Assembly (NCBI GenBank): GCA_016771945.1
Contig: QZLF01000002.1
Span: 62,001 to 126,000 of the forward strand
Source: Candidatus Leucobacter sulfamidivorax
Lineage (GTDB): Bacteria > Actinomycetota > Actinomycetes > Actinomycetales > Microbacteriaceae
Direction: 5' to 3'
Length of the DNA stretch: 64,000 bases
In this document: piece by piece, positions 53,301 to 60,864 of the stretch
How the letters are laid out: each line of letters begins with the position of its first letter
Numbering within the stretch: the stretch's first letter is position 1
Notes under the pieces: model-generated
What the model saw: only the letters and a program-made list of their open reading frames with translations
What the model was told of the DNA's origin: nothing
Database searches by the model: none
Program-made: the position numbers and the translations under genes

Positions 53301-53515
53301 CCTACGCGGTCTTCGGCCTCGGCGATCGCAGCTACGAGAAGACCTACTCGCGCGGCAGCGAGCTCTTCGACGAGGCGCTCGCCGCATGCGGTGCGCGCAG
53401 GGTGGGAGAGTATGGGCGCCACGACGCGGGCGGCGGCACCGACGCGGCCGAGGCCGCCGCCGAGTGGTTCGAGGGGGTGCGGGAGGAGATCCGCGCGCTC
53501 GTCGCCCTCGCCTGA
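50303..53515 (+). CDS. Self-sufficient cytochrome P450: P450-FprA reductase-flavodoxin fusion
   Basis: A single 1070-residue chain contains three redox modules. Residues 1-400 are a cytochrome P450: ExxR in FEETIRW (275-278) and heme ligand Cys346 in AFGKGTHVCLGTW; the I-helix reads IGGGLNEPRDA (234-244) without the usual acid-Thr pair. Residues about 427-910 are an adrenodoxin-reductase/FprA-type FAD/NADPH reductase: RIAVVGSGPSGAFTAQAL, FGLVRYGVAADHQGTKAV, VAVIGHGNVALDVARLI, PTSAKFDPVMVREL, GWLRRGPRGTIPDQREDA. Residues about 935-1070 are a flavodoxin: IAYATESGGAQFAAEEL, CSTYGDGELP, VFGLGDRSYEK. Electrons would flow NADPH-FAD-FMN-heme. A DADADADAGAGAGA microsatellite lies in the reductase. 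AGGAAG precedes the ATG. Probable substrate: an aromatic. Confidence 0.93.
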   Translation: MNSIPAPVADWVTIPALYRDPFPIYERLRAEGGVHWVPAVGRYLITSYEAVHATELDQEVFSANEEGSLMLRSMGHSMLRRDDPEHYIERKAWQPSLQPGVVKRVWTEIFDRAADRYLGELAEKGPGADLVRDFAGPYAGECLRELLGFHNVTQQDMQRWSQTLIDATGNYADDPDVWAAGERSFEEVDDALDEMLAWHAAHLEDNPTLIAHLLVLPGEKMPLDRIRANMKMTIGGGLNEPRDAIAVGAWALLLHPEQRAAIAADPSLWSAAFEETIRWVAPIGMYSRQVTRDTVLAGVELPAKARLGICVLSANRDEKVWDAPERFDIHREVKPHLAFGKGTHVCLGTWVARAEVAEIALPALFSRFEGLALVPDRPAEAGGWVFRGMTRLPVQWDAVRGGGSALAAGGAAVAGLAPAPGSRPAPRIAVVGSGPSGAFTAQALRRRIPDCRVDVFEALPVPFGLVRYGVAADHQGTKAVARQFERLFADEAVRFIGNTRVVAEEPGVDTAGAGGTGAADADADADAGAGAGAPGAEVPLDELRSNYDSVVLATGLHADAPLAIPGAELPGVHGAGSVTRWLNGHPDAAEVPALGETVAVIGHGNVALDVARLIARDDFEGSDIDDAERQALAGSVRTIHLIGRSVPTSAKFDPVMVRELAGLPGVGHAVHGVDFDALPGEGKDARADAVRLLAGSDTVRGAGDAERVRIEWWFGAVPLAIEGADRAAALRLRTPEGETSLDVDDVITAIGFRADAARAMPVEPGQTASGRIEPGLYVAGWLRRGPRGTIPDQREDARQLARLIAEDIDTAASSSVAEADPSAEPVETRIRVARSRDLAATGVERSAASVDFAGWRRIDLHERAAAAPGRVRAKLRSWAALLAIAGAPGTPLPEGLDPVGSAHDEALPVPLTIAYATESGGAQFAAEELRAALAGSGTDASGAAADIALLDLAEITPAGFDPERFHVILCSTYGDGELPTAVRGLVADLAAERPELDRLAYAVFGLGDRSYEKTYSRGSELFDEALAACGARRVGEYGRHDAGGGTDAAEAAAEWFEGVREEIRALVALA
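51859..51901. repeat. Hexanucleotide microsatellite inside the P450 fusion
   Basis: Tandem GATGCC units followed by GCCGGC-type units encode the run DADADADAGAGAGA in the reductase module. Slippage in multiples of six would keep the frame. Confidence 0.7.
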
Positions 53516-53540
53516 GCTGAACTCTGCGCCCTTGCCTGAA

Positions 53541-53599
53541 CCGAGAGGTCAAAAAACGAGGTGGCTCCCAAGACCTAGCGCGATTTTTGACCCTTCGAC
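53541..53599. repeat. Hairpin repeat, copy B
   Basis: GAGAGGTCAAAAA and TTTTTGACCCTTC (11 of 13 pairs) bracket a 59-base element downstream of the P450 fusion. Its ends resemble those of the IS-interrupted copy at 26880. It may serve as a terminator for the P450 gene. The remaining 53600-53753 shows no gene. Confidence 0.5.
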
Positions 53600-53753
53600 G
53601 TAGGTCGGGCCGCTCTTCTCATCCCGTGCGACGGTGCGGGCGTTGCCGGCCGGCCCAGGCGCGACGACCGCACCATCGGACCTCGGAATATGCGGGTGAG
53701 CGGCGTATACGGGTGCGCGGTGTCGGGCAGAAGCAGCCGGGGAACTCCGCCGC

Positions 53754-54848
53754 TCACCAGCGCGTGATGACGGTGCGGGCGATCTGCCCGGTCTTCATCA
53801 GCTCATAGGCGTCGTTGATCTCCTCGACTGGGATCTCGCGCGAGATCAGGTCGTCGAGGTTGAGGCGGCCCTGCAGGTAGAGCTCGGCGTAGACGGGGAT
53901 GTCGCGCTTGATGTTCGCGGATCCCATGAACACGCCCTTCACCGTGCGCTGCGGGGTGATGACGTCGTCCATCATCGCGATCTCCATGCGGCTGCCGGGA
54001 GGCTGCAGCCCGATGAGCAGCACCTGGCCGCCGATGCGGGTCATGCGCAGCGCCTGCGTCGTGGTGGCCGGGAGCCCGATCGCCTCGAAGGCGTGGTCGG
54101 CCCCGCCGCCCGTGATCTCCTGCACCGCCGCGACCGGGTCGCCCGCGCCGCCGTTCACGACGTGGGTCGCGCCGAAGCGGCGGGCGAGCTCGAGCTTCTC
54201 ATCGGAGAGGTCGACCGCGATGATCTTCTCGGCTCCGGCGAGCGCAGCGCCGCTGATGATGTTCAGGCCGATGCCGCCGACGCCGATGACGACTGCGGTG
54301 TCGCCCGGCCTCACGCGGGCGGCGTTGATCGCGGCGCCGGCGCCGGTGATGGTGGCGCAGCCCAGCACGGACGCCTGGGGGAAGGGGATGCCGTCGGGCA
54401 GCGCGACGAGCTGGTTCTCGTGCACGAGCGCCCGTTCCGCGAAGGCCGCGGTGCCGAACACCGGGAACACCGCCTCGCCGACGGCATCCGTGAGGCGCGG
54501 CGGCTGATCCGGCCCGCGCATCAGCTCCGCGCCGGAGCGGCAGCGGTAGGTCTCGCCCGAGAGGCAGGCATCGCAGCGGGAGCAGAACTGCACGAGCGAG
54601 CCCGCGACGCGGTCGCCGGGCGCGAAGCCCTGCACCTCGGGGCCCACCGCGAGCACCACGCCCGCGAGCTCGTGCCCGAGCACCGCGGGCAGGGGCACCC
54701 CGAAGTCGATCGTCGCGAAGTGCAGGTCGGAGTGGCAGAGTCCCGAGGCGCGCACCTCGACGAGCACCTCGCGGCCGATCGGTTCGGCGATGCTCAGGTC
54801 CTCGACGAGGAACCCCTCGCCCAGGCCGCGGATGACCGCTGCTCTCAT
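53754..54848 (-). CDS. Zinc-dependent alcohol dehydrogenase
   Basis: This is a 364-residue medium-chain dehydrogenase. Catalytic zinc ligands lie in SGLCHSDLHF and LGHELAGVV, structural zinc in FCSRCDACLSGETYRC, and the NAD loop is VIGVGGIGLNIISGAALAGAEKIIAVDLS (Asp favours NAD). Class III/aryl-alcohol-type enzymes share this pattern. The ATG at 54848 with GGAG before it is preferred to 54860. It is the last gene of the CoA cluster, 181 bases after the ligase, and could oxidise an aryl alcohol or a formaldehyde adduct released by demethylation. Confidence 0.88.
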   Translation of the reverse strand: MRAAVIRGLGEGFLVEDLSIAEPIGREVLVEVRASGLCHSDLHFATIDFGVPLPAVLGHELAGVVLAVGPEVQGFAPGDRVAGSLVQFCSRCDACLSGETYRCRSGAELMRGPDQPPRLTDAVGEAVFPVFGTAAFAERALVHENQLVALPDGIPFPQASVLGCATITGAGAAINAARVRPGDTAVVIGVGGIGLNIISGAALAGAEKIIAVDLSDEKLELARRFGATHVVNGGAGDPVAAVQEITGGGADHAFEAIGLPATTTQALRMTRIGGQVLLIGLQPPGSRMEIAMMDDVITPQRTVKGVFMGSANIKRDIPVYAELYLQGRLNLDDLISREIPVEEINDAYELMKTGQIARTVITRW

Positions 54849-55029
54849 GATCCACTCCATCTCTCGGTGTTTCGTCTATCGGACCTTCACGGTGCCGTCT
54901 GCACTGCGGTCTCGGTGCCACCGTAGTCCGGGCCGCCGATGCCGGGTACGACTCCGCGGAAGTCCTCGTGCGAAATCCCTGCATGAAGCGGCGGTGCGAC
55001 CGGCTCGCCACGGCGCGGCTCGGGGGCGC

Positions 55030-56581
55030 TCAGCCCCCGAAGCGGGCCCGCAGATCCGCCTTCCGGATCTTGCCCGACGCCGTGCGCGGGAACTCGTCGA
55101 TCACGACGACGTTCCTCGGCAGCTTGTACCTCGCGAGCCGGCCGTCGAGCGCCGCGCGCACGGCCTCGGTCGACACCGAGGCGGGAGAGACCCTCGCGCA
55201 GCGTCAGCACGGCCCACGGCACCTCGCCCCACTGCTCGTCGGGCACGCCGATCACCGCGGCGCCCGTGACGCCCTCGATGCTGTAAAGCAGGTCCTCGAT
55301 CTCGGCGGGGTAGATGTTCTCGCCGCCCGAGATGATCATGTCCTTCAGACGATCGGAGATGAAGAGGTAGCCGTCCTCGTCGAGGTAGCCGAGGTCCCCC
55401 GAGCGCAGCCAGCCGTCCGCGGTGAAGGCCGCGGCGGTCGCCTCGGGCAGGCCGTGGTAGCCGAGGAACACGTTCGGCCCCCGCAGCTCGATCTCGCCCA
55501 CGGTGCCGCGCGGCGCGATGCCGCCCGCGCCGTCGGAGATGCGCACGTCGCTGAAGAAGTGCGGCAGCCCGACGCTGCCCCGCTTCTCGCGGGTCATCGC
55601 GGGCGAGAGGCTCGTCGCCCCCGGCGAGGTCTCGGTCATGCCGTAGCCCTGGGAGAACGAGAGCCCGCGCGCCTCGTACGTGTCGAGGATGCGCGTGGGC
55701 ACCGCGGATCCTCCGCAGGTGAGCTTGCTCAGGCTCGAGATGTCGGTGCCCGCCCAGGCGGGGTGATCCGCCAGCAGCTGATAGGTCGTGGGCACGCCGC
55801 TGAGCTGCGTCACCCGGTGGCGCTCGATCAGCTCGAGCGCCCGTCCGGCCTCGAAGCCCCGCTCGAGCACGGTGGTGCCGCCCTTCACGATCGTCGGCAG
55901 CACGCCCATGCCGAGCGCCGCGGCGTGGAAGAGCGGCGAGATCATGAGCGCGATGTCGCTCGACACGATGTCGTAGTCGACGATCGTGTTGACCGACACC
56001 CAGGTCAGGTTGCCGTGGCTGAGCACCGCGCCCTTCGCCTTGCCCGTCGTGCCCGAGGTGTACATGATCACCGCCGGGTCGTCGAGCGAGACCGCGACGT
56101 CGCTGTGCCCGTGCGGGCCGGCCGCCGCGACCAGGGCGTCGAGGCCCGGCGTCGTGGCGGATCCCGCGCCCGTCGCGATGACGTGGGCGATGCCGAGCCG
56201 GGCTGCGATCGGCGCGACGACCTCCGCGAACTCCGGACCGTGGATCAGCACCCGCACGCCCGCGTCGCCCAGCACGTGCTCGATCTCGGGCGGCGCCAGC
56301 CGGGTGTTGACCGGCACGAAGACCGCGCCCAGCTGCGCCGCCCCGAACAGCGTCACGATGAACTCCGGGCAGTTCTCCCCGATGAACCCGACGGCGTCGC
56401 CCTTGCCCGCCCCGCGATGGTGCAGCAGCGCCGAGAGCGCGTCGGCGCGGTCGGCGAGCTCGCGATAGGTGATGCGCTCGCCGACGGCGTCGCCATCACC
56501 CGACGCAGTGATCAGCGCGACCTTGTCGGGGCTCTTCAGGCGGCGGTGGGGCAGCCACGCGCCGAGTCCGCGGTTGAGCAT
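55030..56581 (-). pseudogene. AMP-forming acyl-CoA ligase, one frameshift near the C-terminus
   Basis: The main frame from 56581 (MLNRGLGAWLPHRRLKSPDKVALI) has A3 MYTSGTTGKAKGAVLSHGNL, A5 QGYGMTETSPG, and A7/A8 GWLRSGDLGYLDEDGYLFISDRLKDMIISGGENIYPAEIE. Near 55180-55190 the frame shifts by one base; the continuation SVSTEAVRAALDGRLARYKLPRNVVVIDEFPRTASGKIRKADLRARFGG contains the A10 Lys and ends at 55030. Length 1552 is one more than a multiple of three. It should activate an aromatic or fatty carboxylate to its CoA ester for the following acyl-CoA dehydrogenase and hydratase. Only the last 50 residues are affected. Confidence 0.82.
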
Positions 56582-56628
56582 GGAGTCTCCTCTTCGAGAA
56601 CGATGCCGTGGAGATGGGGCGGATCGGC

Positions 56629-57090
56629 CTACGCGTAGAAGCGGTACAGGCTGCGGGCCACGAGCGCGGGTCGCTCGCCGCCCTCGATCTCGAAGGTCTG
56701 GTCGACCGTGAACTGGTAGCCGCCCTTGACCTCCTCGACCTCGGCGATGACGGCGCCCATTCGCACGCGGGCGCCGACCTTCACGGGCGAGACGAAGCGC
56801 ACCTTGTCGAGGCCGTAGTTGACCTTCGTGGTGACGCCCTCGAGGTCGAAGAGCTCGCTCCAGAAGTAGGTGGCGAGCGACAGCGAGAGGAAGCCGTGGG
56901 CGATCGGGCCGCCGAAGGGGCTCTCCTTCACGGCGCGCTCGGGATCGACGTGGATCCACTGGTGGTCGTCGACGGCGTCGGCGAACAGGTTCACGCGGTC
57001 CTGGGAGATCTCGAGCCAGTCGGTGAACCCGAGATCCCTGCCCGCGAGGCTGGGGGCGTCGGTGTAGGCGGCGATGAACTGCTGGGTCAT
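56629..57090 (-). CDS. MaoC-family enoyl-CoA hydratase
   Basis: This is a 153-residue hot-dog-fold hydratase. The hydratase-2 motif FADAVDDHQWIHVDPERA supplies the catalytic Asp and His (about residues 42 and 47), followed by the substrate segment GGPIAHGFLSLSL. It would add water across the double bond of an alpha,beta-unsaturated (for example cinnamoyl-type) CoA ester. It lies between the dehydrogenase and the ligase in the minus-strand operon, with gaps of 30 and 47 bases. Confidence 0.9.
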   Translation of the reverse strand: MTQQFIAAYTDAPSLAGRDLGFTDWLEISQDRVNLFADAVDDHQWIHVDPERAVKESPFGGPIAHGFLSLSLATYFWSELFDLEGVTTKVNYGLDKVRFVSPVKVGARVRMGAVIAEVEEVKGGYQFTVDQTFEIEGGERPALVARSLYRFYA

Positions 57091-57120
57091 GGTGGGGCTC
57101 CTTGGTGGTGGGGTCTGGTC

Positions 57121-58341
57121 TTAGACGAAGGCGGAGGCGCCGGTCAGTGCCCGCCCGACGATGAGGGAGGTGATCTCGTGCGTGCCCTCGTACGAGTAGA
57201 CGGCCTCGGCGTCGGCGAAGAACCGCGCGACGTCGGTGTCGAGCACGATGCCGTTGCCGCCGGCGACCTCGCGGGCGAGTGCGACGGTCTCGCGGGCGCG
57301 CAGCGCGACCCACATCTTGGCGAGCGAGGAGTTCGCGTCGCTGAAGACGCCGCGATCCTGCAGCTCGGAGATCTGGATCACCATGCCGAGCGAGGCCACT
57401 ACGTTGCCGGCCATGCGCGCGAGCTTCTCCTGCACCAGCTGGAAGCCCGCGAGCGGACGCCCGAACTGCTCGCGCTCGCGCACGTACCGGATCGCGGCCT
57501 CGAGCGCTCCCGCCTGCAGACCCGCGGCGATCCAGGCCACGTCGGCGCGCAGGGTGCCCATGATCGCGGCGACGTCGCGCCACGAGTTCACGCGCGCGAG
57601 CCGCGCGCTCTCGGGCACGCGCACGCCGGTCAGAGTGAAGTCGGCGTTCTGCATGGGCCGCAGCGACACCTTGCCGGTGATCGTCTCGATCTTCACGCCC
57701 TCGGCCTCGCGCGGCACGAGGAAGCACTTGACCTCGCCGTCGGCCGTGTCGCGGGCGAACACGGCGAGCACGTCGGCGCCGACGGCGCCGCCGATCCAGC
57801 GCTTGTGCCCGTCGATGACCCACTCGGCGTCGTCACCGTCGCCCGTGCGCGTCGCGGTGGTGGCGAGCCCGCCCGCGATGTCGCTGCCGTGATCGGGTTC
57901 GGTGAGCGCGAAGACGCCGGTCAGACCGAAGTCGCGGATCAGCGGATCGAGCTCGGCCACCTGCTCGGGCGAGCCGCCCTGGCGCACCGTCGTCCGGAAG
58001 AGCCCCGCCTGCGCGTTGTACACGGTCGCGACCGAGACGTCGGTGCGGGCGAGCACGTAGGTGCGCAGGCCCTTGAAGAGCGAGGAGTCAGCCTCCTCGC
58101 GGCTGACGCCCTCGGGGTCCATCAGGCCGAGCGGCGCGAGCGCGCCGATCACGCCCTCGGGCATGGTCGCCGTGTCCCAGGCCTCGTTCACGAGCGGCTT
58201 CACCCGCTCGTCGAGGGTCCGCTGCAGACCGGTCAGCGCGGCGACGGCGGCGTCGCTCAGCCGCCCCTCGCAGAAGCGGAACGGGTCGATGCCGAAGGGA
58301 TCCTCGGCCGCGATCTCCGGATCGCGGATCGCGGCGCTCAC
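57121..58341 (-). CDS. Acyl-CoA dehydrogenase (glutaryl-CoA dehydrogenase-like)
   Basis: This is a 406-residue flavoprotein. FAD/substrate strands include VFALTEPDHGSDIAGGLATTATRTGD, WVIDGHKRWIGGA and VSLRPMQNADFTLTGVRVPES. The C-terminal catalytic segment YSYEGTHEITSLIVGRALTG carries the Glu base in the YEGTHE position as in glutaryl-CoA-type enzymes. GTG at 58341 overlaps the amidohydrolase stop (GTGA). It would introduce a double bond into an acyl-CoA such as a dihydrocinnamoyl-CoA, making substrate for MaoC. Confidence 0.9.
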   Translation of the reverse strand: MSAAIRDPEIAAEDPFGIDPFRFCEGRLSDAAVAALTGLQRTLDERVKPLVNEAWDTATMPEGVIGALAPLGLMDPEGVSREEADSSLFKGLRTYVLARTDVSVATVYNAQAGLFRTTVRQGGSPEQVAELDPLIRDFGLTGVFALTEPDHGSDIAGGLATTATRTGDGDDAEWVIDGHKRWIGGAVGADVLAVFARDTADGEVKCFLVPREAEGVKIETITGKVSLRPMQNADFTLTGVRVPESARLARVNSWRDVAAIMGTLRADVAWIAAGLQAGALEAAIRYVREREQFGRPLAGFQLVQEKLARMAGNVVASLGMVIQISELQDRGVFSDANSSLAKMWVALRARETVALAREVAGGNGIVLDTDVARFFADAEAVYSYEGTHEITSLIVGRALTGASAFV

Positions 58342-59267
58342 GCGCGGGCCCCCGCTTCGGAGTCGCCGGCATCGGAGTCGTCGGCACCCAAGCCGAGCAG
58401 ACGGATCGCGTTGCCCTTCAGGATCCCGGGCAGCGCCTCGGGCTTCAGCTTCGTCTCCTCGATGTCGCGCAGCCAGCGGTCGGGGGTGAGCAGCGGGAAG
58501 TCGGTGCCGAAGAGCACGCGGTCCTTCAGGATCGAGCCGGCGTAGCGCACGAGCTCGGCCGGGAAGTACTTCGGACTCCAGCCCGACAGGTCGATCCAGG
58601 TGTTGTGCTTGTGCGTGGCCACCGAGAGCGCCTCCTCCTGCCACGGCACAGAGGGGTGGGCCATCACGATCTGCAGTTCGGGGAACTCGGCGGCGACCTC
58701 GTCCAGCAGCATCGGGTTCGAGTAGCGCAGGCGCAGACCGCGCCCGCCCGGCATGCCCGCGCCGATCCCGGTCTGGCCCGTGTGGAACAGCGAGACCACG
58801 CCCGCCTCCTCCAGCACCCCGTAGAGCGGGAAGTAGGCGGGATCGCTCGGGTCGAAGCCCTGCACCGTGGGCTGGAACTTGAATCCGCGCACGCCGTGGT
58901 CCTCGATCAGGCGCCGGGCCTGATCCACCGCCGCCGCGCCGCGCAGCGGATCGACCGAGGCGAAGGGGATCAGCACGTCGTTGTTGCGCGCCGCGCCCTC
59001 GGCGATGTCGACGCTCGAGATGGGTTCGTGGCCGAGGTTCGTCGTGGCGTCGACCGTGAACACCACGGCGGCCATGCTCCGCTCGCGGTAGTAGTCGGCG
59101 ACCGCGTCGAGCTCGGGGCGGATGCCGCCGTTCTTGAAGTAGGCGCTCGCCGCCTCGGCGAGGTCGTCGGGCAGAGAGTTGTGCCCGTGATCGTCGCCCT
59201 CGATGTGCACGTGCACGTCGATCGCGGTGATCGCGTCGAGGTCGATCGCGGGTTCGTAGCGGGTCAT
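58338..59267 (-). CDS. Amidohydrolase-2 family enzyme, CouO-like
   Basis: This is a 309-residue TIM-barrel metal hydrolase: IDVHVHIEGDD (HxH metal pair), GVRGFKFQPTVQGFDPSDPAYFPLYGVLEEAG, SLFHTGQTGIG (His), IVMAHPSVPWQEEAL (His) and VLFGTDFPLLTPDRWL (Asp). This ACMSD-like family includes decarboxylases and the 4-hydroxyphenyl-beta-ketoacyl-CoA hydrolase of Rhodococcus p-coumarate catabolism. With an SDR, hydratase and ligase in the same operon, hydrolytic cleavage of a beta-ketoacyl-CoA is the best guess. It is translationally coupled to the next gene. Confidence 0.85.
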   Translation of the reverse strand: MTRYEPAIDLDAITAIDVHVHIEGDDHGHNSLPDDLAEAASAYFKNGGIRPELDAVADYYRERSMAAVVFTVDATTNLGHEPISSVDIAEGAARNNDVLIPFASVDPLRGAAAVDQARRLIEDHGVRGFKFQPTVQGFDPSDPAYFPLYGVLEEAGVVSLFHTGQTGIGAGMPGGRGLRLRYSNPMLLDEVAAEFPELQIVMAHPSVPWQEEALSVATHKHNTWIDLSGWSPKYFPAELVRYAGSILKDRVLFGTDFPLLTPDRWLRDIEETKLKPEALPGILKGNAIRLLGLGADDSDAGDSEAGARA

Positions 59268-59310
59268 CGGTGCTCCTCGGGCCTCGGAGAGTGCGGAGTG
59301 GTGGGGTGGA

Positions 59311-60240
59311 TCAGCCCTGCGCAGCCGGCTGCAGCTCCTCGGGCAGCGGCGGGAACTTCTCGCCGACCGACTGCTGGTGCGCGCCGATCGTCTCGGGGAA
59401 CTCGGTCTCGAGCGTCTCAGCGTCCCAGCCGCCGTCGTGGAAGGCGGTGACGACCGGCTCGGGGTGCGACCACAGCTGCAGGCGGTCGCCGCCGACCCCG
59501 ATCGCCTGGCCGGTGACGCCCGCCGCGGCGTCGGAGGCGAGGTAGGCGATGAGCGGGGCGACGTCGGCGGAGTTGCCGAAGCCGATCTCCTTGCGGAAGA
59601 AGTCGGGCATGGGCTCGCCCTTCAGATCCGCCTCGACGGCGGCGTGGAAGTAGGGCACGGTCGCGGTCATCGCGGTGGCGGCGACGGGGATCACGGCGTT
59701 GGCGGTGATCCCGGCCTTCTTCAGCTCCTGCGCCCAGGTGCGCACCATGCCGACGATGCCGGCCTTCGCCGCGGCGTAGTTGGTCTGGCCGAAGGTGCCG
59801 CGCTGGCCGGTGGGGGAGCCGATGCAGATGATGCGCCCCGCGATCTCGTTCTCGCGCATGTAGACCGCGGCCTCGCGCACGCAGGTGAAGGTGCCGCGCA
59901 GGTGCACGTTGATCACCGTGTCGAAGTCGTCGTCGCTCATCTTCCAAAGCACCGTGTCGCGCAGCACGCCCGCGTTCGTGACGAGGATGTCGAGGCGGCC
60001 GTAGGTGTCGACCGCGTGCGCGACGAGCCGCTGCGCGGTCTCGGTGGGGCCGACGGGCGCGACCACGGCGCTCGCGGTGCCCCCGGCGGCCTCGATGCTC
60101 GCGACGGCCGCGGTCGCGGTCGCCTCGTCGACGTCGTTCACGACGACCGAGGCGCCCTGCCGGGCGAGCTCCTGGGCGTAGGCGAGGCCGAGCCCGCGGC
60201 CCGATCCGGTGACGATGGCGACCTTGCCGGTGAGCGACAT
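59311..60240 (-). CDS. Short-chain dehydrogenase (3-hydroxyacyl-CoA dehydrogenase-like)
   Basis: This is a 309-residue SDR. The NAD loop is VAIVTGSGRGLGLAYA, the NAG motif is ILVTNAGVLRD, and the catalytic Ser-Tyr-Lys set is in IGSPTGQRGTFGQTNYAAAKAG. The C-terminal extension of about 60 residues resembles the multifunctional hydroxyacyl-CoA dehydrogenase type. The start MSLTGKVAIVTG at 60240 follows GAAGGAG. First gene of the six-gene operon, it would oxidise the 3-hydroxyacyl-CoA made by MaoC. Confidence 0.88.
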   Translation of the reverse strand: MSLTGKVAIVTGSGRGLGLAYAQELARQGASVVVNDVDEATATAAVASIEAAGGTASAVVAPVGPTETAQRLVAHAVDTYGRLDILVTNAGVLRDTVLWKMSDDDFDTVINVHLRGTFTCVREAAVYMRENEIAGRIICIGSPTGQRGTFGQTNYAAAKAGIVGMVRTWAQELKKAGITANAVIPVAATAMTATVPYFHAAVEADLKGEPMPDFFRKEIGFGNSADVAPLIAYLASDAAAGVTGQAIGVGGDRLQLWSHPEPVVTAFHDGGWDAETLETEFPETIGAHQQSVGEKFPPLPEELQPAAQG

Positions 60241-60302
60241 GGCGGCTCCTTCTCGTTGTGCGGCTTCCGGGGTGTCCGGAGCGGCGATGAGACCAGTAGA
60301 GC

Positions 60303-60353
60303 ACCATTTCATTGAAAAAGTCAATTATTTTGAATCGCATCTTTTGCTAGGCT
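60303..60353. promoter_or_regulatory. AT-rich divergent promoter region, MarR target candidate
   Basis: The stretch between the SDR operon and marR is strikingly AT-rich for this genome and contains TCAATTATTTTGA (60321-60333), a TCAA/TTGA imperfect palindrome. TAGGCT (60348-60353) is the -10 for the leaderless marR transcript. A MarR dimer bound here would control both directions. Confidence 0.55.
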
Positions 60354-60359
60354 TGCGCC

Positions 60360-60827
60360 ATGAGCGAGACCGGCACCCCCACGCGCGATGCGTCGTGGCG
60401 CGCGAGCTCGGTCTCCGCGGACCTCAGCTTCCTGCTCGCGCGATCCAACGCGCTCTCGCTCGCGGCGGGGAACGAGGCGCTGCGCCCCTTCGGGCTGCGG
60501 GTGCGCTCCTATCCCGTGCTCGCCCTCGCCTGCGACGGCCTGCGACCCACGCAGCGCGAGCTCGCCGACTTCCTGCGGCTCGACCCGAGCCAGGTCGTGG
60601 CGCTGATCGACGACCTCGAGGGGCGCGGCCTCGTCGAGCGGCAGACGGACGAGCGCGATCGCCGATCGAAGGTGCTCGTGCCCACGGCCGCGGGGCGCCG
60701 GATCTGCGCCGAGGCGCGGGAGGCCGTGCTCGCCGCCGAGGCGGCGCCCTTCGCGGCGCTCAGCCCGGCGGAGCGCGAGACGCTGGCAGAGCTGCTCGGG
60801 CGCGTCGCCTTCCCGGCAGCGGATTGA
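60360..60827 (+). CDS. MarR-family transcriptional regulator
   Basis: This is a 155-residue MarR protein: dimerisation helices flank the winged HTH PTQRELADFLRLDPSQVVALIDDLEGRGLVERQTDERDRRSKVLVPTAAGRRI, with the wing DERDRRSK as in the family. It is divergent from the CoA-pathway operon and 37 bases upstream of the amidase, so it likely represses one or both until an aromatic acid or its CoA ester binds. Leaderless start inferred from TAGGCT six bases upstream. Confidence 0.9.
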   Translation: MSETGTPTRDASWRASSVSADLSFLLARSNALSLAAGNEALRPFGLRVRSYPVLALACDGLRPTQRELADFLRLDPSQVVALIDDLEGRGLVERQTDERDRRSKVLVPTAAGRRICAEAREAVLAAEAAPFAALSPAERETLAELLGRVAFPAAD

Positions 60828-60864
60828 ACGGATGCATCGGTAGCAGTCGAAAGAGAGGCAGTCG

